Shown piece by piece: positions 48,110 through 56,769 of a stretch of 64,000 bases of DNA. Source of the DNA: Methylobacterium sp. Leaf91 (GTDB lineage: Bacteria; Pseudomonadota; Alphaproteobacteria; Rhizobiales; Beijerinckiaceae); the NCBI RefSeq assembly GCF_001422815.1, contig NZ_LMMP01000034.1, positions 9,442 to 73,441 of the forward strand, written 5' to 3'. Positions within the stretch are counted from its first letter, which is position 1, and every line of letters begins with the position of its first letter. The notes beneath the pieces were generated by a model. It was not told the origin of the DNA, did not search any database, and worked only from the letters and a program-made list of their open reading frames with translations. The position numbers and the translations under genes were made by a program.

Positions 48110-48172
48110 GGACGTTGTCCGATCCTCGACATGCCGGCTCCGGTCGCCGAGCGCCTGTATTAGTCCGTTAGG

Positions 48173-49204
48173 TTACTCGGCAGGCACCTGATGGCGCCCG
48201 AGTTGCGGGCCGCTGGCGTTCTTGGCCTGCTCTTCCTCAACCCAGAGGTCGTGGTGGACCTTTGCCCAGCCAAGATCGACTTTGCCGCTGCCCATGGCGT
48301 CGTAGGCGCCCTCCATGCCGAGGGTACCGATGTAGATATGGGCGAGGATGCCGGCGATGAAGGCGATGCCGATGAGGGCGTGGATCACCTGCATCAGCTG
48401 CATTCCGGTGATGTCGGTGAGGGCGAAGGGAAAGATCATCATCAGGCCGGTGACGCTCATGGCCGTGCCGAAGCCGATCACCATCCAGAACACCATCTTT
48501 TGGCCTGCGTTGAAACGGCCAGCGCTGGGATGCTTGTTGCCGATGAAGCCGCCGAAGGCCTTGATCCAGGCAATGTCGATCTTGTTCGGGATGTTGTCCT
48601 TCAGCCAGAGCACCAGCATCAGCGCGACGCCGATCATGAACGGCCACGCGAGGTAAATGTGGCTGAACTTCGCATATTGCGCCACCACGCCGAACGCATC
48701 CGCACCGATGAGCGGCATCAGCAGGCGCTTGCCGAAGATGTAGTTCAGGCCGGACAGGGCCAGGATGATGAAGCAGCTCGACGTCATCCAGTGCGCGAAC
48801 CGCTCGAACCCATTGAAGCGCAGGATCTTGCGGCCCGTATCAGGACCGGGCTCCATCAGGATACGGCCCCGGAAGAAGTAGAACAGGCCGAGAAGCGCGA
48901 CGGCGCCGAGGACGGCGAGCGCGCTGAGCCAGGGCAGCCACCGTTCCCGGAAATCACGGTAGTCGCGGCCGGCGGGCTGGATCAGGTGCGCCGCCTTGCC
49001 GTCGGGGATGCTGATGCGGCCGGTGATCTTCGGGTCCTGCTTGAACAGGAAATCCTCGTTGACGGATTCAGCCGTCGGGTTCTGCCCGGTCGGGTTCAGT
49101 CCGTCGCGCGTCTGCTGCGCGAAGGAGCCCGACGAGGCGCCGAAAGCCGCCATGAGGATGGCCGCTGCGACCAGCGTCCTGAAAGTCGTCAGTGTCCGCC
49201 GCAT
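48173..49204 (-). CDS. fdhC: formate dehydrogenase gamma subunit (cytochrome b)
   Basis: A 343-residue membrane anchor of the FdnI family. An N-terminal signal peptide (LVAAAILMAAFGASSGSFAQ) and a periplasmic segment precede four or more helices. Haem-binding histidines are expected in FNGFERFAHWMTSSCFIILALSG and SHIYLAWPFMIG, and later in VIHALIGIAFIAGILAHIYIG. It passes electrons from formate oxidation to the quinone pool. It ends the torD-fdhABC run, 47 bp after fdhB. Confidence 0.92.
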   Translation of the reverse strand: MRRTLTTFRTLVAAAILMAAFGASSGSFAQQTRDGLNPTGQNPTAESVNEDFLFKQDPKITGRISIPDGKAAHLIQPAGRDYRDFRERWLPWLSALAVLGAVALLGLFYFFRGRILMEPGPDTGRKILRFNGFERFAHWMTSSCFIILALSGLNYIFGKRLLMPLIGADAFGVVAQYAKFSHIYLAWPFMIGVALMLVLWLKDNIPNKIDIAWIKAFGGFIGNKHPSAGRFNAGQKMVFWMVIGFGTAMSVTGLMMIFPFALTDITGMQLMQVIHALIGIAFIAGILAHIYIGTLGMEGAYDAMGSGKVDLGWAKVHHDLWVEEEQAKNASGPQLGRHQVPAE

Positions 49205-49251
49205 CGGCGTTTCCTTCCTGAAGTCTCGACCCCGGCAGTCCAGTCCGTCGC

Positions 49252-49848
49252 CTAGATGGCGACGGTTTCGCGATAGGCGGTCTTCCAGCCCCAGGCGCCG
49301 GAGCCGTAGCCGCGCTTGATCACGCGCTGCTTGTAGATCTGGGCGATCATCTCACCGTCACCCGCCAGCAACGCCTTGGTCGAGCACATCTCGGCGCAGA
49401 GCGGCAGCTTGCCCTCGGCGAGACGGTTCGAACCGTATTTCTCGTACTCGATGGTGGAGAGATCGGATTCGGGACCGCCGGCGCAGTAGGTGCACTTGTC
49501 CATCTTACCGCGCGAACCGAAGTTGCCGACCTTCGGATATTGCGGCGCGCCGAACGGACAGGCGTAGAAGCAGTATCCGCAGCCGATGCAGATGTCCTTC
49601 GAATGCAGCACCACCGCGTCGGCCGTGGTGTAGAAGCAATTCACCGGGCACACCGCCGCGCAGGGCGCGTCGGTGCAGTGCATGCAGGCCATGGAGACCG
49701 AGCGCTCGCCGGGCTTGCCGTCATTGAGCGTGACGACACGCCGGCGGTTGATGCCCCACGGCACCTCGTGCTCGTTCTTGCAGGCGGTGACGCAGGCGTT
49801 GCACTCGATGCAGCGGTCCGCGTCGCAGAGGAATTTCATGCGAGCCAT
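49252..49848 (-). CDS. fdhB: formate dehydrogenase beta subunit (iron-sulfur)
   Basis: A 198-residue electron-transfer subunit with the cysteines for four [4Fe-4S] clusters: CDADRCIECNACVTACKNEHEVPWG, MACMHCTDAPCAAVCPVNCF, ICIGCGYCFYACPFGAPQYP and MDKCTYCAGG...LPLCAEMC. It relays electrons from the alpha subunit to cytochrome b. It lacks a C-terminal membrane helix, unlike E. coli FdnH. It starts 12 bp after fdhA ends. Confidence 0.93.
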   Translation of the reverse strand: MARMKFLCDADRCIECNACVTACKNEHEVPWGINRRRVVTLNDGKPGERSVSMACMHCTDAPCAAVCPVNCFYTTADAVVLHSKDICIGCGYCFYACPFGAPQYPKVGNFGSRGKMDKCTYCAGGPESDLSTIEYEKYGSNRLAEGKLPLCAEMCSTKALLAGDGEMIAQIYKQRVIKRGYGSGAWGWKTAYRETVAI

Positions 49849-49860
49849 GGCGATTATCCC

Positions 49861-52803
49861 TCAAACGGCCCGGATCTGACACAGGGTGCACTTCGTCTCC
49901 TGCATGCCCGTCACAGGATCGAAGCCATAGGTCGTCGTGTTGTTGGAGCTCTCGCCCAGCACCACGGGGTCGGTGCCATGCGGATAGAATTTCCGCATGT
50001 CGTCGCCCTGGTACCAGCCGGAGAAGTGGAACGGCATGAAGGCGACGCCCTTGCCGACCCGGTCCGTCACCAGCGCCTTGACCTTGGCCTTGGCGTTGTT
50101 CTCGGGGCCGGAGACCCAGACGAACTGACCGTCCTTGATGCCGCGATCGGTGGCATCCCCGGTGTTGATCTCGACGAACATGTCCTGCTGCAACTCGGCG
50201 AGCCAAGGGTTCGAGCGCGTCTCCTCGCCGCCGCCCTCGTATTCCACGAGACGGCCGGAGGTGAGGATGATCGGGAAGTCCTTGGCGATGCCGCGATCCA
50301 CCGCCGCCTTCTGCACCGAGAAGCCGATATTCGGCATGCGCAGCTGACGTTCGTCGGGGCGGGTCGGGTACTGGGCTACGAGATCGGGACGCGGCGTATA
50401 GATGGGCTCGCGGTGCACCGGCACGGGGTCGGGTAGGTTCCAGGCATTCGCCCGGGCCTTGCCGTTGCCGTAGGGCGTGACGCCGTGGTCGAGGCAGACG
50501 CGCTGGATGCCGCCCGAGAGGTCGGTCGCCCAGCTCACCGTATCGATGTTGGCCCCACCGATCTTGGTGATGGTCGCCATCTCCTCGGCGGTCAGGTCCT
50601 TGTCCCAGCCGAGCTTCTTGAACACCGCCATGGTGAATTCGGGGTAGCCGTCGGTGAGCTCGGAGCCCTTGGCGAAGGAATCCTCCGCCAGCAGGGTCAC
50701 GCCGTTACGCTCGGTGCCGAAGCGGGCCCGGAACGTTCCGCCACCGTCCTTGATGTGGAGATTGGTGTTGTAGAGGATATGCGTTCCCGGATGACGGAGC
50801 TCCGGCTTGCCCCAGCACGGCCAGGGCAGGCCGTAATAGTCGCCGCCCACTTCAGGATCGTCCTTGGGCGCCCGCAGCGTCACCAGATCGAACTTCGCCT
50901 GGTTGCGCATATGCGCCTTCAGGCGTTCCGGGCTCTGGCCGCAATAGCCCGTCGACCAGCCGCCGCGGTTGATCTCCCGCAGGATATCCTCCGCGTCCGG
51001 CACCGCGTCCACGACTTTGATGTTCTTGAACATCTTGTCGGCGAAGCCGAGCTTCGCCGCCAGACGGTAGATGACCTCGTAATCGTTCTTCGATTCGAAG
51101 GCGGGCTTCACGATCTGCTCGCCCCATTGGAGCGAGCGGTTCGAGGCCGTGCGGCTGCCATCCATCTCCAGCGAGGTGCAGATCGGCAGGAGGTAGGTGT
51201 TGTCGCGCCGCGCATCGAGGGCGGCGAAGGTGGTGGGATGCGGATCCGCCACCACGAGGAGGTCGAGCTTGGTCAGGCCCTTCACCGCTTCCGGCAGGCG
51301 GGTGACGGTGTTGCCGCCATGGCCGAACACCATCATCGCCTTGATGCCGGTGCGCTGGTCCACCTGTTCTTCGGGCAGGTTCACGCCGTCGAACCACCTC
51401 GTGGAGGTGATGCCGGGTAATTCCATGCTCTCCTTGCGCGTACGGGCCTTCCGGCCGCCCTTGGCCGGCACCTCGTCGAATCGCGACTGGAGCCAGTCGT
51501 ATTCCACGTCCCAGACGCGCGCCCAGTGCTTCCAGGCCCCTTCGACGAGACCGTAATAGAGCGGCAGCGACGTCACATCGAGGCCCAAATCGGTGGCCCC
51601 CTGTACGTTGGTGTGGCCGCGGAAGATGTTCGCGCCCGTGCCCGGCTTGCCGACATTGCCCGTGGCGAGACACAGGATGCAGAGCGCACGGACGTTGGCG
51701 GTGCCCACCGTGTGCTGGGTCGCGCCCATGCACCAGATTAGGGTGGCGGGCTTCTCCTTGGCGAACTTCTCGGCCACGCGGCGCAGCTGCTCGCCCGGCA
51801 CGCCGGAAACACGCTCGACCTCCTCGGGATTCCACTTGGCGACTTCCTTACGGACGTCGTCCATGGCGTAGACGCGCTGGCTGATGAACTCCTTGTCCTC
51901 CCAGCCATTCTGGAACACGTGCCAGAGGATGCCCCAGACCACCGGGATGTCGGTGCCGGAACGGATGCGGACATATTCCGTGGCGTGGGCGGCCGTGCGG
52001 GTGAAGCGCGGATCGATGACGATCATGTTCGCGCGGTTGATCTCCTTGCCGGACAGCAGGTGCTGAAGGGAGACCGGATGCGCTTCGGCGGGGTTGCCGC
52101 CGAGAATGATCATCGTCTTGGCGTTGCGGATGTCGTTGTAGGAATTGGTCTGCGCGCCGTAGCCCCAGGTATTGGCAACGCCGGCCACCGTGGTCGAATG
52201 GCAGATCCGCGCCTGATGATCGACCGAGTTGGTGCCCCAGAAGGCGCCGAACTTGCGCAGGACGTAGGCGGCTTCGTTGGTGAATTTGGCCGAGCCGAGC
52301 CAGTAGACGGAATCCGGGCCGTATTTGTCCCGCAGGCCGGTGATCTTGTCGCCGATCTCATCGATGGCCTGATCCCAGGAGATGCGGGTCCACTGCCCGT
52401 CGACCATCTTCATCGGATATTTCAGGCGGCGGTCGCTGGAGACGAGCTCGCGGATCGCCGCGCCCTTGGCGCAATGGGTACCCCGGTTGATCGGGCTGCT
52501 GAAGGACGGCTCCTGGCCGACCCAGACGCCGTTCACGACCTCCGCCGTTACCGTGCAACCCACCGAGCAATGGGTACAGATGTTCTTCTTGATCGTCACC
52601 TCGGGGCCGATCGCGGAGGCGCCCGCCGCCTGGGCCTTGCGGACCGAGCCAAGCTGGATCGAGCCGGCGGCCGCGAGCCCTCCGGCGACGAGGCCGGAAT
52701 TGCGCAGGAAGGCGCGACGGTCGAGGGCCTTCGGCGTCTCGCCGATGGTGACGGCCTGATGGAAGGTGCGGCCCGGGCCGCCTGTCTTGCGCTTGATCAG
52801 CAT
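49861..52803 (-). CDS. fdhA: formate dehydrogenase alpha subunit (molybdopterin)
   Basis: A 980-residue catalytic subunit of the DMSO-reductase family that oxidises formate to CO2. The Tat signal DRRAFLRNSGLVAGG lies at residues about 28-42, so the enzyme faces the periplasm. The [4Fe-4S] ligands are C76, C79, C83 and C111 (ICTHCSVGCTV...GTHCAKGA). The Mo ligand position is Cys201 in ARICHSTTVAG, where selenoenzymes have selenocysteine. MGD-binding segments follow, with a C-terminal dinucleotide-binding domain. It is closest to the FdnG type and probably to the Fdh3 system of Methylobacterium; that name is inferred. The small Tat-signal gene ends 7 bp upstream. Confidence 0.94.
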   Translation of the reverse strand: MLIKRKTGGPGRTFHQAVTIGETPKALDRRAFLRNSGLVAGGLAAAGSIQLGSVRKAQAAGASAIGPEVTIKKNICTHCSVGCTVTAEVVNGVWVGQEPSFSSPINRGTHCAKGAAIRELVSSDRRLKYPMKMVDGQWTRISWDQAIDEIGDKITGLRDKYGPDSVYWLGSAKFTNEAAYVLRKFGAFWGTNSVDHQARICHSTTVAGVANTWGYGAQTNSYNDIRNAKTMIILGGNPAEAHPVSLQHLLSGKEINRANMIVIDPRFTRTAAHATEYVRIRSGTDIPVVWGILWHVFQNGWEDKEFISQRVYAMDDVRKEVAKWNPEEVERVSGVPGEQLRRVAEKFAKEKPATLIWCMGATQHTVGTANVRALCILCLATGNVGKPGTGANIFRGHTNVQGATDLGLDVTSLPLYYGLVEGAWKHWARVWDVEYDWLQSRFDEVPAKGGRKARTRKESMELPGITSTRWFDGVNLPEEQVDQRTGIKAMMVFGHGGNTVTRLPEAVKGLTKLDLLVVADPHPTTFAALDARRDNTYLLPICTSLEMDGSRTASNRSLQWGEQIVKPAFESKNDYEVIYRLAAKLGFADKMFKNIKVVDAVPDAEDILREINRGGWSTGYCGQSPERLKAHMRNQAKFDLVTLRAPKDDPEVGGDYYGLPWPCWGKPELRHPGTHILYNTNLHIKDGGGTFRARFGTERNGVTLLAEDSFAKGSELTDGYPEFTMAVFKKLGWDKDLTAEEMATITKIGGANIDTVSWATDLSGGIQRVCLDHGVTPYGNGKARANAWNLPDPVPVHREPIYTPRPDLVAQYPTRPDERQLRMPNIGFSVQKAAVDRGIAKDFPIILTSGRLVEYEGGGEETRSNPWLAELQQDMFVEINTGDATDRGIKDGQFVWVSGPENNAKAKVKALVTDRVGKGVAFMPFHFSGWYQGDDMRKFYPHGTDPVVLGESSNNTTTYGFDPVTGMQETKCTLCQIRAV

Positions 52804-52810
52804 GGCGCCC

Positions 52811-53035
52811 TCAATTCTTCTTCAGGGTCTCGTAGCCGTTGGTGCGGTAGAACGCCTTGACGTGGTCGGACTCGCGGTAGCGGGCCTTCGTCTCATCCGC
52901 GCCGGGGTCGTAAGCCTGCGCCGGCGTCGCAATCATCGGCTGGGCTGTGATCGCGGCAGCGGCCGCCACCGATCCGCCGCCGAGGGCGCGGAAGAAATGG
53001 CGCCGTCCCATCTCGTCCTTTCGATCGTCCCGCAT
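52811..53035 (-). CDS. Tat-signal small protein of formate dehydrogenase loci
   Basis: A 74-residue protein with a twin-arginine signal (MGRRHFFRALGGGSVAAAAAITAQPMIATPAQA) and a short mature part ending HVKAFYRTNGYETLKKN. It matches the description of the short Tat-target proteins found beside fdh genes. ATG 53035 follows GGAG with an 8-base gap; the longer frame from 53083 is rejected. It sits between torD and fdhA. A role in assembly or as a small subunit is inferred. Confidence 0.85.
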   Translation of the reverse strand: MRDDRKDEMGRRHFFRALGGGSVAAAAAITAQPMIATPAQAYDPGADETKARYRESDHVKAFYRTNGYETLKKN

Positions 53036-53079
53036 GCTCGTCACTCCTGAATGCGACCGATGTTTCAATGATTCCCGCC

Positions 53080-53727
53080 TCACGCGTCGAGCGCGTAAGC
53101 CCGGGTCTCGATGTCGATGAACGTCCGGCCGAGGTCGCCCACGGCACGGTAGAAAGACGAACGGGTATTGGCCGCCACATCGTCGAACAAACGCCCGGCC
53201 CAGGGCTTTAGATGCCGCTCGAAGAAGACGCGGTCCTCGCCGGCTCCCGTCTCGAAACGGCCCGAGACGAGACCCGCCATGGTCTCGAGCAGCATCGCCA
53301 CATGGTCTTCCGGCTCGCTCATGCCGCCCGAGGCTTCGATGCCGAGCCGGGCCAGATCCTGGCGGATGCGCGCCAGCGGGCGCTCGTTGAGAAAGCCGGT
53401 CAGGTAGTAGGAAGCGTGCGGCACGACTTCGCCGCGTCCGACGCCGACGAAGAGATCGAAATACTCGCGCCCGACCTTGGCCAGATCCGCACCGGCCGCT
53501 TCGCCAGCGAGGGCGGAGCTCGCCTTGCCCAGGGGAGTCTCATCGCCACCCGAGCCGGCAAGAAGCGACAGGATATCATCGGACGGGACTCGGCCTGTCA
53601 GGGCCGCGAGGAGATCGTAGAGATGAGCGCGCAGAAAATCGACGTCGTCCACGACCGGCTGCGTCATGCCGGGCGCGCCGGAAGCGAGTTTCGCTTCGTC
53701 TTCGCGCAACAACTCAACCGAACGCAT
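53080..53727 (-). CDS. TorD/DmsD-type molybdoenzyme chaperone
   Basis: A 215-residue all-helical protein of the TorD family. The signatures FLRAHLYDLLAALTGRVPSDDIL, EYFDLFVGVGRGEVVPHASYYLTGFLNERPLARIRQDLARLG and EPEDHVAMLLETMAGLV...FFERHLKPWAGRLFDDV are typical. It is expected to hold apo-FdhA in the cytoplasm and proofread its Tat signal. It is the first gene of the torD-tat-fdhABC run, with a promoter and a palindrome just upstream. Confidence 0.88.
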   Translation of the reverse strand: MRSVELLREDEAKLASGAPGMTQPVVDDVDFLRAHLYDLLAALTGRVPSDDILSLLAGSGGDETPLGKASSALAGEAAGADLAKVGREYFDLFVGVGRGEVVPHASYYLTGFLNERPLARIRQDLARLGIEASGGMSEPEDHVAMLLETMAGLVSGRFETGAGEDRVFFERHLKPWAGRLFDDVAANTRSSFYRAVGDLGRTFIDIETRAYALDA

Positions 53728-53757
53728 ACCATCCTCAAACCGCGACCCGATCGCGGG

Positions 53758-53775
53758 CGAAGTGAATTCACTTCG
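53758..53775. promoter_or_regulatory. 18-bp perfect palindrome upstream of torD-fdh
   Basis: CGAAGTGAATTCACTTCG is a perfect palindrome ending 31 bp before the torD start codon. It sits just downstream of a -10-like element, overlapping the expected start of transcription, as a repressor operator would. The binding protein is unknown. Confidence 0.6.
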
Positions 53776-53778
53776 TCC

Positions 53779-53806
53779 ACAATACCGCGGAATGGGACGT
53801 GCGCAA
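53779..53806 (-). promoter_or_regulatory. promoter candidate for torD-fdhABC
   Basis: On the minus strand TTGCGC (53806-53801) and TATTGT (53784-53779) are separated by 16 bp, matching a sigma-70-type promoter loosely. Transcription would start near 53772, inside the 18-bp palindrome. Confidence 0.45.
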
Positions 53807-53822
53807 CGTAGTTTTTAATTGC

Positions 53823-54497
53823 TCAAAGTGGGATAGCGCTGCCATGTCGTCGCGGTCTCGGCATAGCCGTGTCCGCGGGGGCAGAACGTGGCGGCGACAA
53901 GGCCAAGCTTGGTTCGTCAACCTGCACGACAGTGAGACCCGGTTCTTCACTGCCCCGATCCGTCTCTTCGGTTTTCACCGGTTCGGATTCCTCCGCCAGC
54001 TCCTCCGCTTCAATCAGCGTGGCCTCTTCGCTTTCCTGCTCAGGCTCAATTTTTTCGTCGGGCGTCCCGTCGAAGATGTCCCGCAGCATGGCCTTGATGT
54101 CGTCTGTGGGCAGAAGCGGGCCGTTTCCCGGCACACCGCCCACCACATTCCAGTCATAGGCGTATTCCCGCGCCTCGCTGACATAGTCGCGGATGTTGGT
54201 ATCGAGGGACCACATCCGGCGCAAAGCCGCCTTGCGCATCACCATCGGAACGCCAGCCCGAAGGAACTGGGTCAGGTCGGTCTGTGCCGTTAGGCTGTCC
54301 AGGGAGGGCAACTTGGCGAGTTCCTCGGGCGACAGGGTCTCACCCTCGGAGAGTTCTCCCGCGAGAGGCGCCGATTCGCTCTCGACCGCCTCGCCCCCGA
54401 CCGCCTCGCTTCCAACCGGCACGGTCGTGGGCGGGTTCTCGCGGACGATAGCCCGCTTGCGCTTCGACCAGCGGGAAAAGAAATCGCCGCCGCTCAT
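53823..54497 (-). CDS. DUF3306 protein
   Basis: A 224-residue soluble protein. It starts SGGDFFSRWSKRKRAIV, the DUF3306 hallmark, then has LPSLDSLTAQTDLTQFLRAGVPMVMRKAALRRMWSLDTNIRDYVSEAREYAYDWN. The C-terminus is acidic and disordered and ends in a basic patch (PRPRRHG). Function is not established. The family is found at formate dehydrogenase loci. Its start overlaps the DUF3305 stop by 4 bp (54494-54497), so the two are coupled. Confidence 0.85.
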   Translation of the reverse strand: MSGGDFFSRWSKRKRAIVRENPPTTVPVGSEAVGGEAVESESAPLAGELSEGETLSPEELAKLPSLDSLTAQTDLTQFLRAGVPMVMRKAALRRMWSLDTNIRDYVSEAREYAYDWNVVGGVPGNGPLLPTDDIKAMLRDIFDGTPDEKIEPEQESEEATLIEAEELAEESEPVKTEETDRGSEEPGLTVVQVDEPSLALSPPRSAPADTAMPRPRRHGSAIPL

Positions 54498-55036
54498 CCC
54501 TCGTCCCCCCGTCTGCGCGTACCGGTCCCCTGTCGCGCCAGGGCCTCGGGATCGGCCCGGTCGCGCTTACGCTTGTGGAACACCTGTTCGACGTGGAAGG
54601 CCTCGAAGAAAGCCAGAACCTTGACCTGCACCTCCAGCGGCATCGGCACCGCCTCGACCACCTCGCCGATACCCTCGGCCATGGATTCGCCCTCATAGGG
54701 ATCGGCCGTCACATTGGCGACTTCGTAGCTGCCCTCCGCAACCTGCCGCAGGGCGACCCAGAGCGAGGGCCGGCCCGAGATCAGGTTGTCGCGGTAATGC
54801 GACGTCTCGGCGGGGTGGAGCGAGACCTCGTAGGCGCCGGCATAGAAAGTTTCCTCCTCCGGCGTCGACGACAGCACGGTCCAGGGCGAGGCGGCCGGGA
54901 TCGCCGGAAGGGCCGCGACCGGTAGCCAGGCATGGCTTGTCCAACGGCTCTTCAAGGCCCGTTTGACGACAATGATCCCGACGTCGAAACGGTCATCGGG
55001 CGGCGTCGGTGCGGAGGTCGGATTCTCTTCGGTCAT
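54494..55036 (-). CDS. DUF3305 protein
   Basis: A 180-residue soluble protein. DRFDVGIIVVKRALKSRWTSHAWLPVAALPAIPAASPWTVL and YEVSLHPAETSHYRDNLISGRPSLWVALR are typical of DUF3305. It ends in a basic segment (KRKRDRADPEALARQGTGTRRR). Overlaps of 4 bp join it to the genes on both sides. Function unknown; conserved placement at fdh loci suggests an assembly or electron-transfer accessory. Confidence 0.85.
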   Translation of the reverse strand: MTEENPTSAPTPPDDRFDVGIIVVKRALKSRWTSHAWLPVAALPAIPAASPWTVLSSTPEEETFYAGAYEVSLHPAETSHYRDNLISGRPSLWVALRQVAEGSYEVANVTADPYEGESMAEGIGEVVEAVPMPLEVQVKVLAFFEAFHVEQVFHKRKRDRADPEALARQGTGTRRRGDEG

Positions 55037-56043
55037 GCGGCCTCCGCGCCGTCGGCGAGCGGCAATCCCGCCACGAGGTTCTGAGGTTTGAGAAAAAGGC
55101 GCTTGTCGGGGTCCATGGCCATCAGGAGATAGACCGGCCGGCCCGCCGCGCGCGGGTCGATCCGCCGGTCATCGGCGAAGGTAAGGCGGAACAGGGCCAG
55201 GATGCGCATGCGGCTCGCCTCGTCCAGGGTCTTGCCGTTCCAGAGGGCGTTGCCGATTCGGGTCGCTTGAGCGTCGAGCCCGACGAACCAGCGCCAATCA
55301 GGATCGTCCATGGAGGCGATCGGCTCCACCTTCGCCTCCACATGCAGAAGGTGTCGTACCCAGGCCTCGATGGCGCGCGCTAGACCGTCGCGGCTCTTCG
55401 GGTTGCTCCCGAGGTTGAGCGCCATGGTGAATGCGTCGGAGCGGCTCCAATAGGTCCAGGCCGTGTCGTCCGTGAGCACGTCGAGCTCGTTCGCCGGCTC
55501 CTTGCCCAGCATGGCGACGAGGGGCGACTGCGCGGCCCCGGTCTCCCGCGCCTCGATCACCTCGGCATCGGCCAGCAACGCCGCGCCATCGACGAAAGAG
55601 ACGCGCTGCGGCCGGAAGAAGAGCTCGCCGGCGCGGAGCGTGTAGGGGTCATCGCAGCCATCGAGGGCATTACGCAGGATGAGATGCGCCAATTGATTAA
55701 GGAAGATCGGCGGCGTGCCGTTCAGCCCCCTGAGAACGAGGTCGAGATAGGCGGCCTCCACCGACCGCGCGGCCATCAACCGGTCGCGGAAGGCGAGCAT
55801 CATGGTCCAGTTCTCGCGCGCATCGGCATCCGCCATCGCGGCGATCTCACCGGGGGAGACCGGCCGGCGCGGCGCCGTCACGAGGCCGCGGTGGAGCGCC
55901 CGCTCCGCCATGCAGGCTTCGTCGGGCGGCACGAGCTCGGGCCGTGCGAGATAGGCGAGGATCAACTCGTCGGTGACGGCAAGGCCACCCCCTTCCGTGC
56001 GCCCGGCGAGGTGGTGTCCGCTGGAGACCCAGAACTCGGTCAT
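55033..56043 (-). CDS. DUF6352 protein
   Basis: A 336-residue protein beginning TEFWVSSGHHLAGRTEGGGLAVTDELILAYLARPELVPPDEACMAERALH. The middle has LILRNALDGCDDPYTLRAGELFFRPQRVSFVDGAALLADAEVIE and WTYWSRSDAFTMALNLG. These match the DUF6352 pattern as I know it. No catalytic motif is evident. It is the second gene of the coupled quartet, with 4-bp overlaps. Confidence 0.75.
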   Translation of the reverse strand: MTEFWVSSGHHLAGRTEGGGLAVTDELILAYLARPELVPPDEACMAERALHRGLVTAPRRPVSPGEIAAMADADARENWTMMLAFRDRLMAARSVEAAYLDLVLRGLNGTPPIFLNQLAHLILRNALDGCDDPYTLRAGELFFRPQRVSFVDGAALLADAEVIEARETGAAQSPLVAMLGKEPANELDVLTDDTAWTYWSRSDAFTMALNLGSNPKSRDGLARAIEAWVRHLLHVEAKVEPIASMDDPDWRWFVGLDAQATRIGNALWNGKTLDEASRMRILALFRLTFADDRRIDPRAAGRPVYLLMAMDPDKRLFLKPQNLVAGLPLADGAEAA

Positions 56044-56618
56044 CGTCCGTCATTCCCGGAAACAGGTGCGTTGGCCATGCCGATGAGGTCCGCCCGTTCC
56101 TCGGGCTCGTCATCGGTCTCCTCGAAGGTGAAAGCCCTGGCATGGGCATGCAACTTATCCGCCCCGGCGACGCCCGGCCCACGCTGATGCAGCGTGCGGA
56201 ACGCTTCGCGGATCGCACCGTCCTCGAAGGTCCGATGCAGCGCGATCACGCTTCCCACCGCCGGCTGACACAGGGTGGCGGCGAAGGCGATCTCCTCGTC
56301 GGCCGCGATGCGGGCCACATCGAGGGTGGGCGCGCCGAGGCGCTCGCAAAGGTGATGCGCCAGCTGCTCGACCGCTTTGTCCCGCTCGGCCATCGTCGCC
56401 TCGCTGACCACTGCCAGGGTCGAGAAGCCGAGGGAGGTCACCCCGAGGAACCCGGAGCGAAACGCCGTACGGTCCTTACCTTCGAGAAGCGGAACGTCGG
56501 CATCCCAGAACAGGAACGAGCCCGTGACGGCCCATTCGCCGGGTTCGGCCGCCTTCGCGAAGACGAAGGTATCGGACGGATCGAGGCGGATCGTCCGGGG
56601 AAGTTTGAGACTGCTCAT
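56040..56618 (-). CDS. DUF6505 protein
   Basis: A 192-residue soluble protein (LPRTIRLDPSDTFVFAKAAEPGEWAVTGSFLFWDADVPLLEGKDRTAFRSGFLGVTSLGFSTLAVV). It is the first gene of the coupled quartet and overlaps DUF6352 by 4 bp. No known function. The pattern of a strand-rich N-terminus and helical C-terminus suggests a globular cytoplasmic protein. Confidence 0.72.
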   Translation of the reverse strand: MSSLKLPRTIRLDPSDTFVFAKAAEPGEWAVTGSFLFWDADVPLLEGKDRTAFRSGFLGVTSLGFSTLAVVSEATMAERDKAVEQLAHHLCERLGAPTLDVARIAADEEIAFAATLCQPAVGSVIALHRTFEDGAIREAFRTLHQRGPGVAGADKLHAHARAFTFEETDDEPEERADLIGMANAPVSGNDGR

Positions 56619-56769
56619 CGAGGCCTTCGCCTGTTCATTCCGTCGTCACCACCCGAACCGGCCGAGAGGTGGTGGCGAAGACCTTCGTGTTCGAGGCACC
56701 CGTCCGGCGTCCACGGCACGTATCTGGTGTCGGCTCGCGGAAATTGCTCCCGGCTAGGCGCGACGCCCT

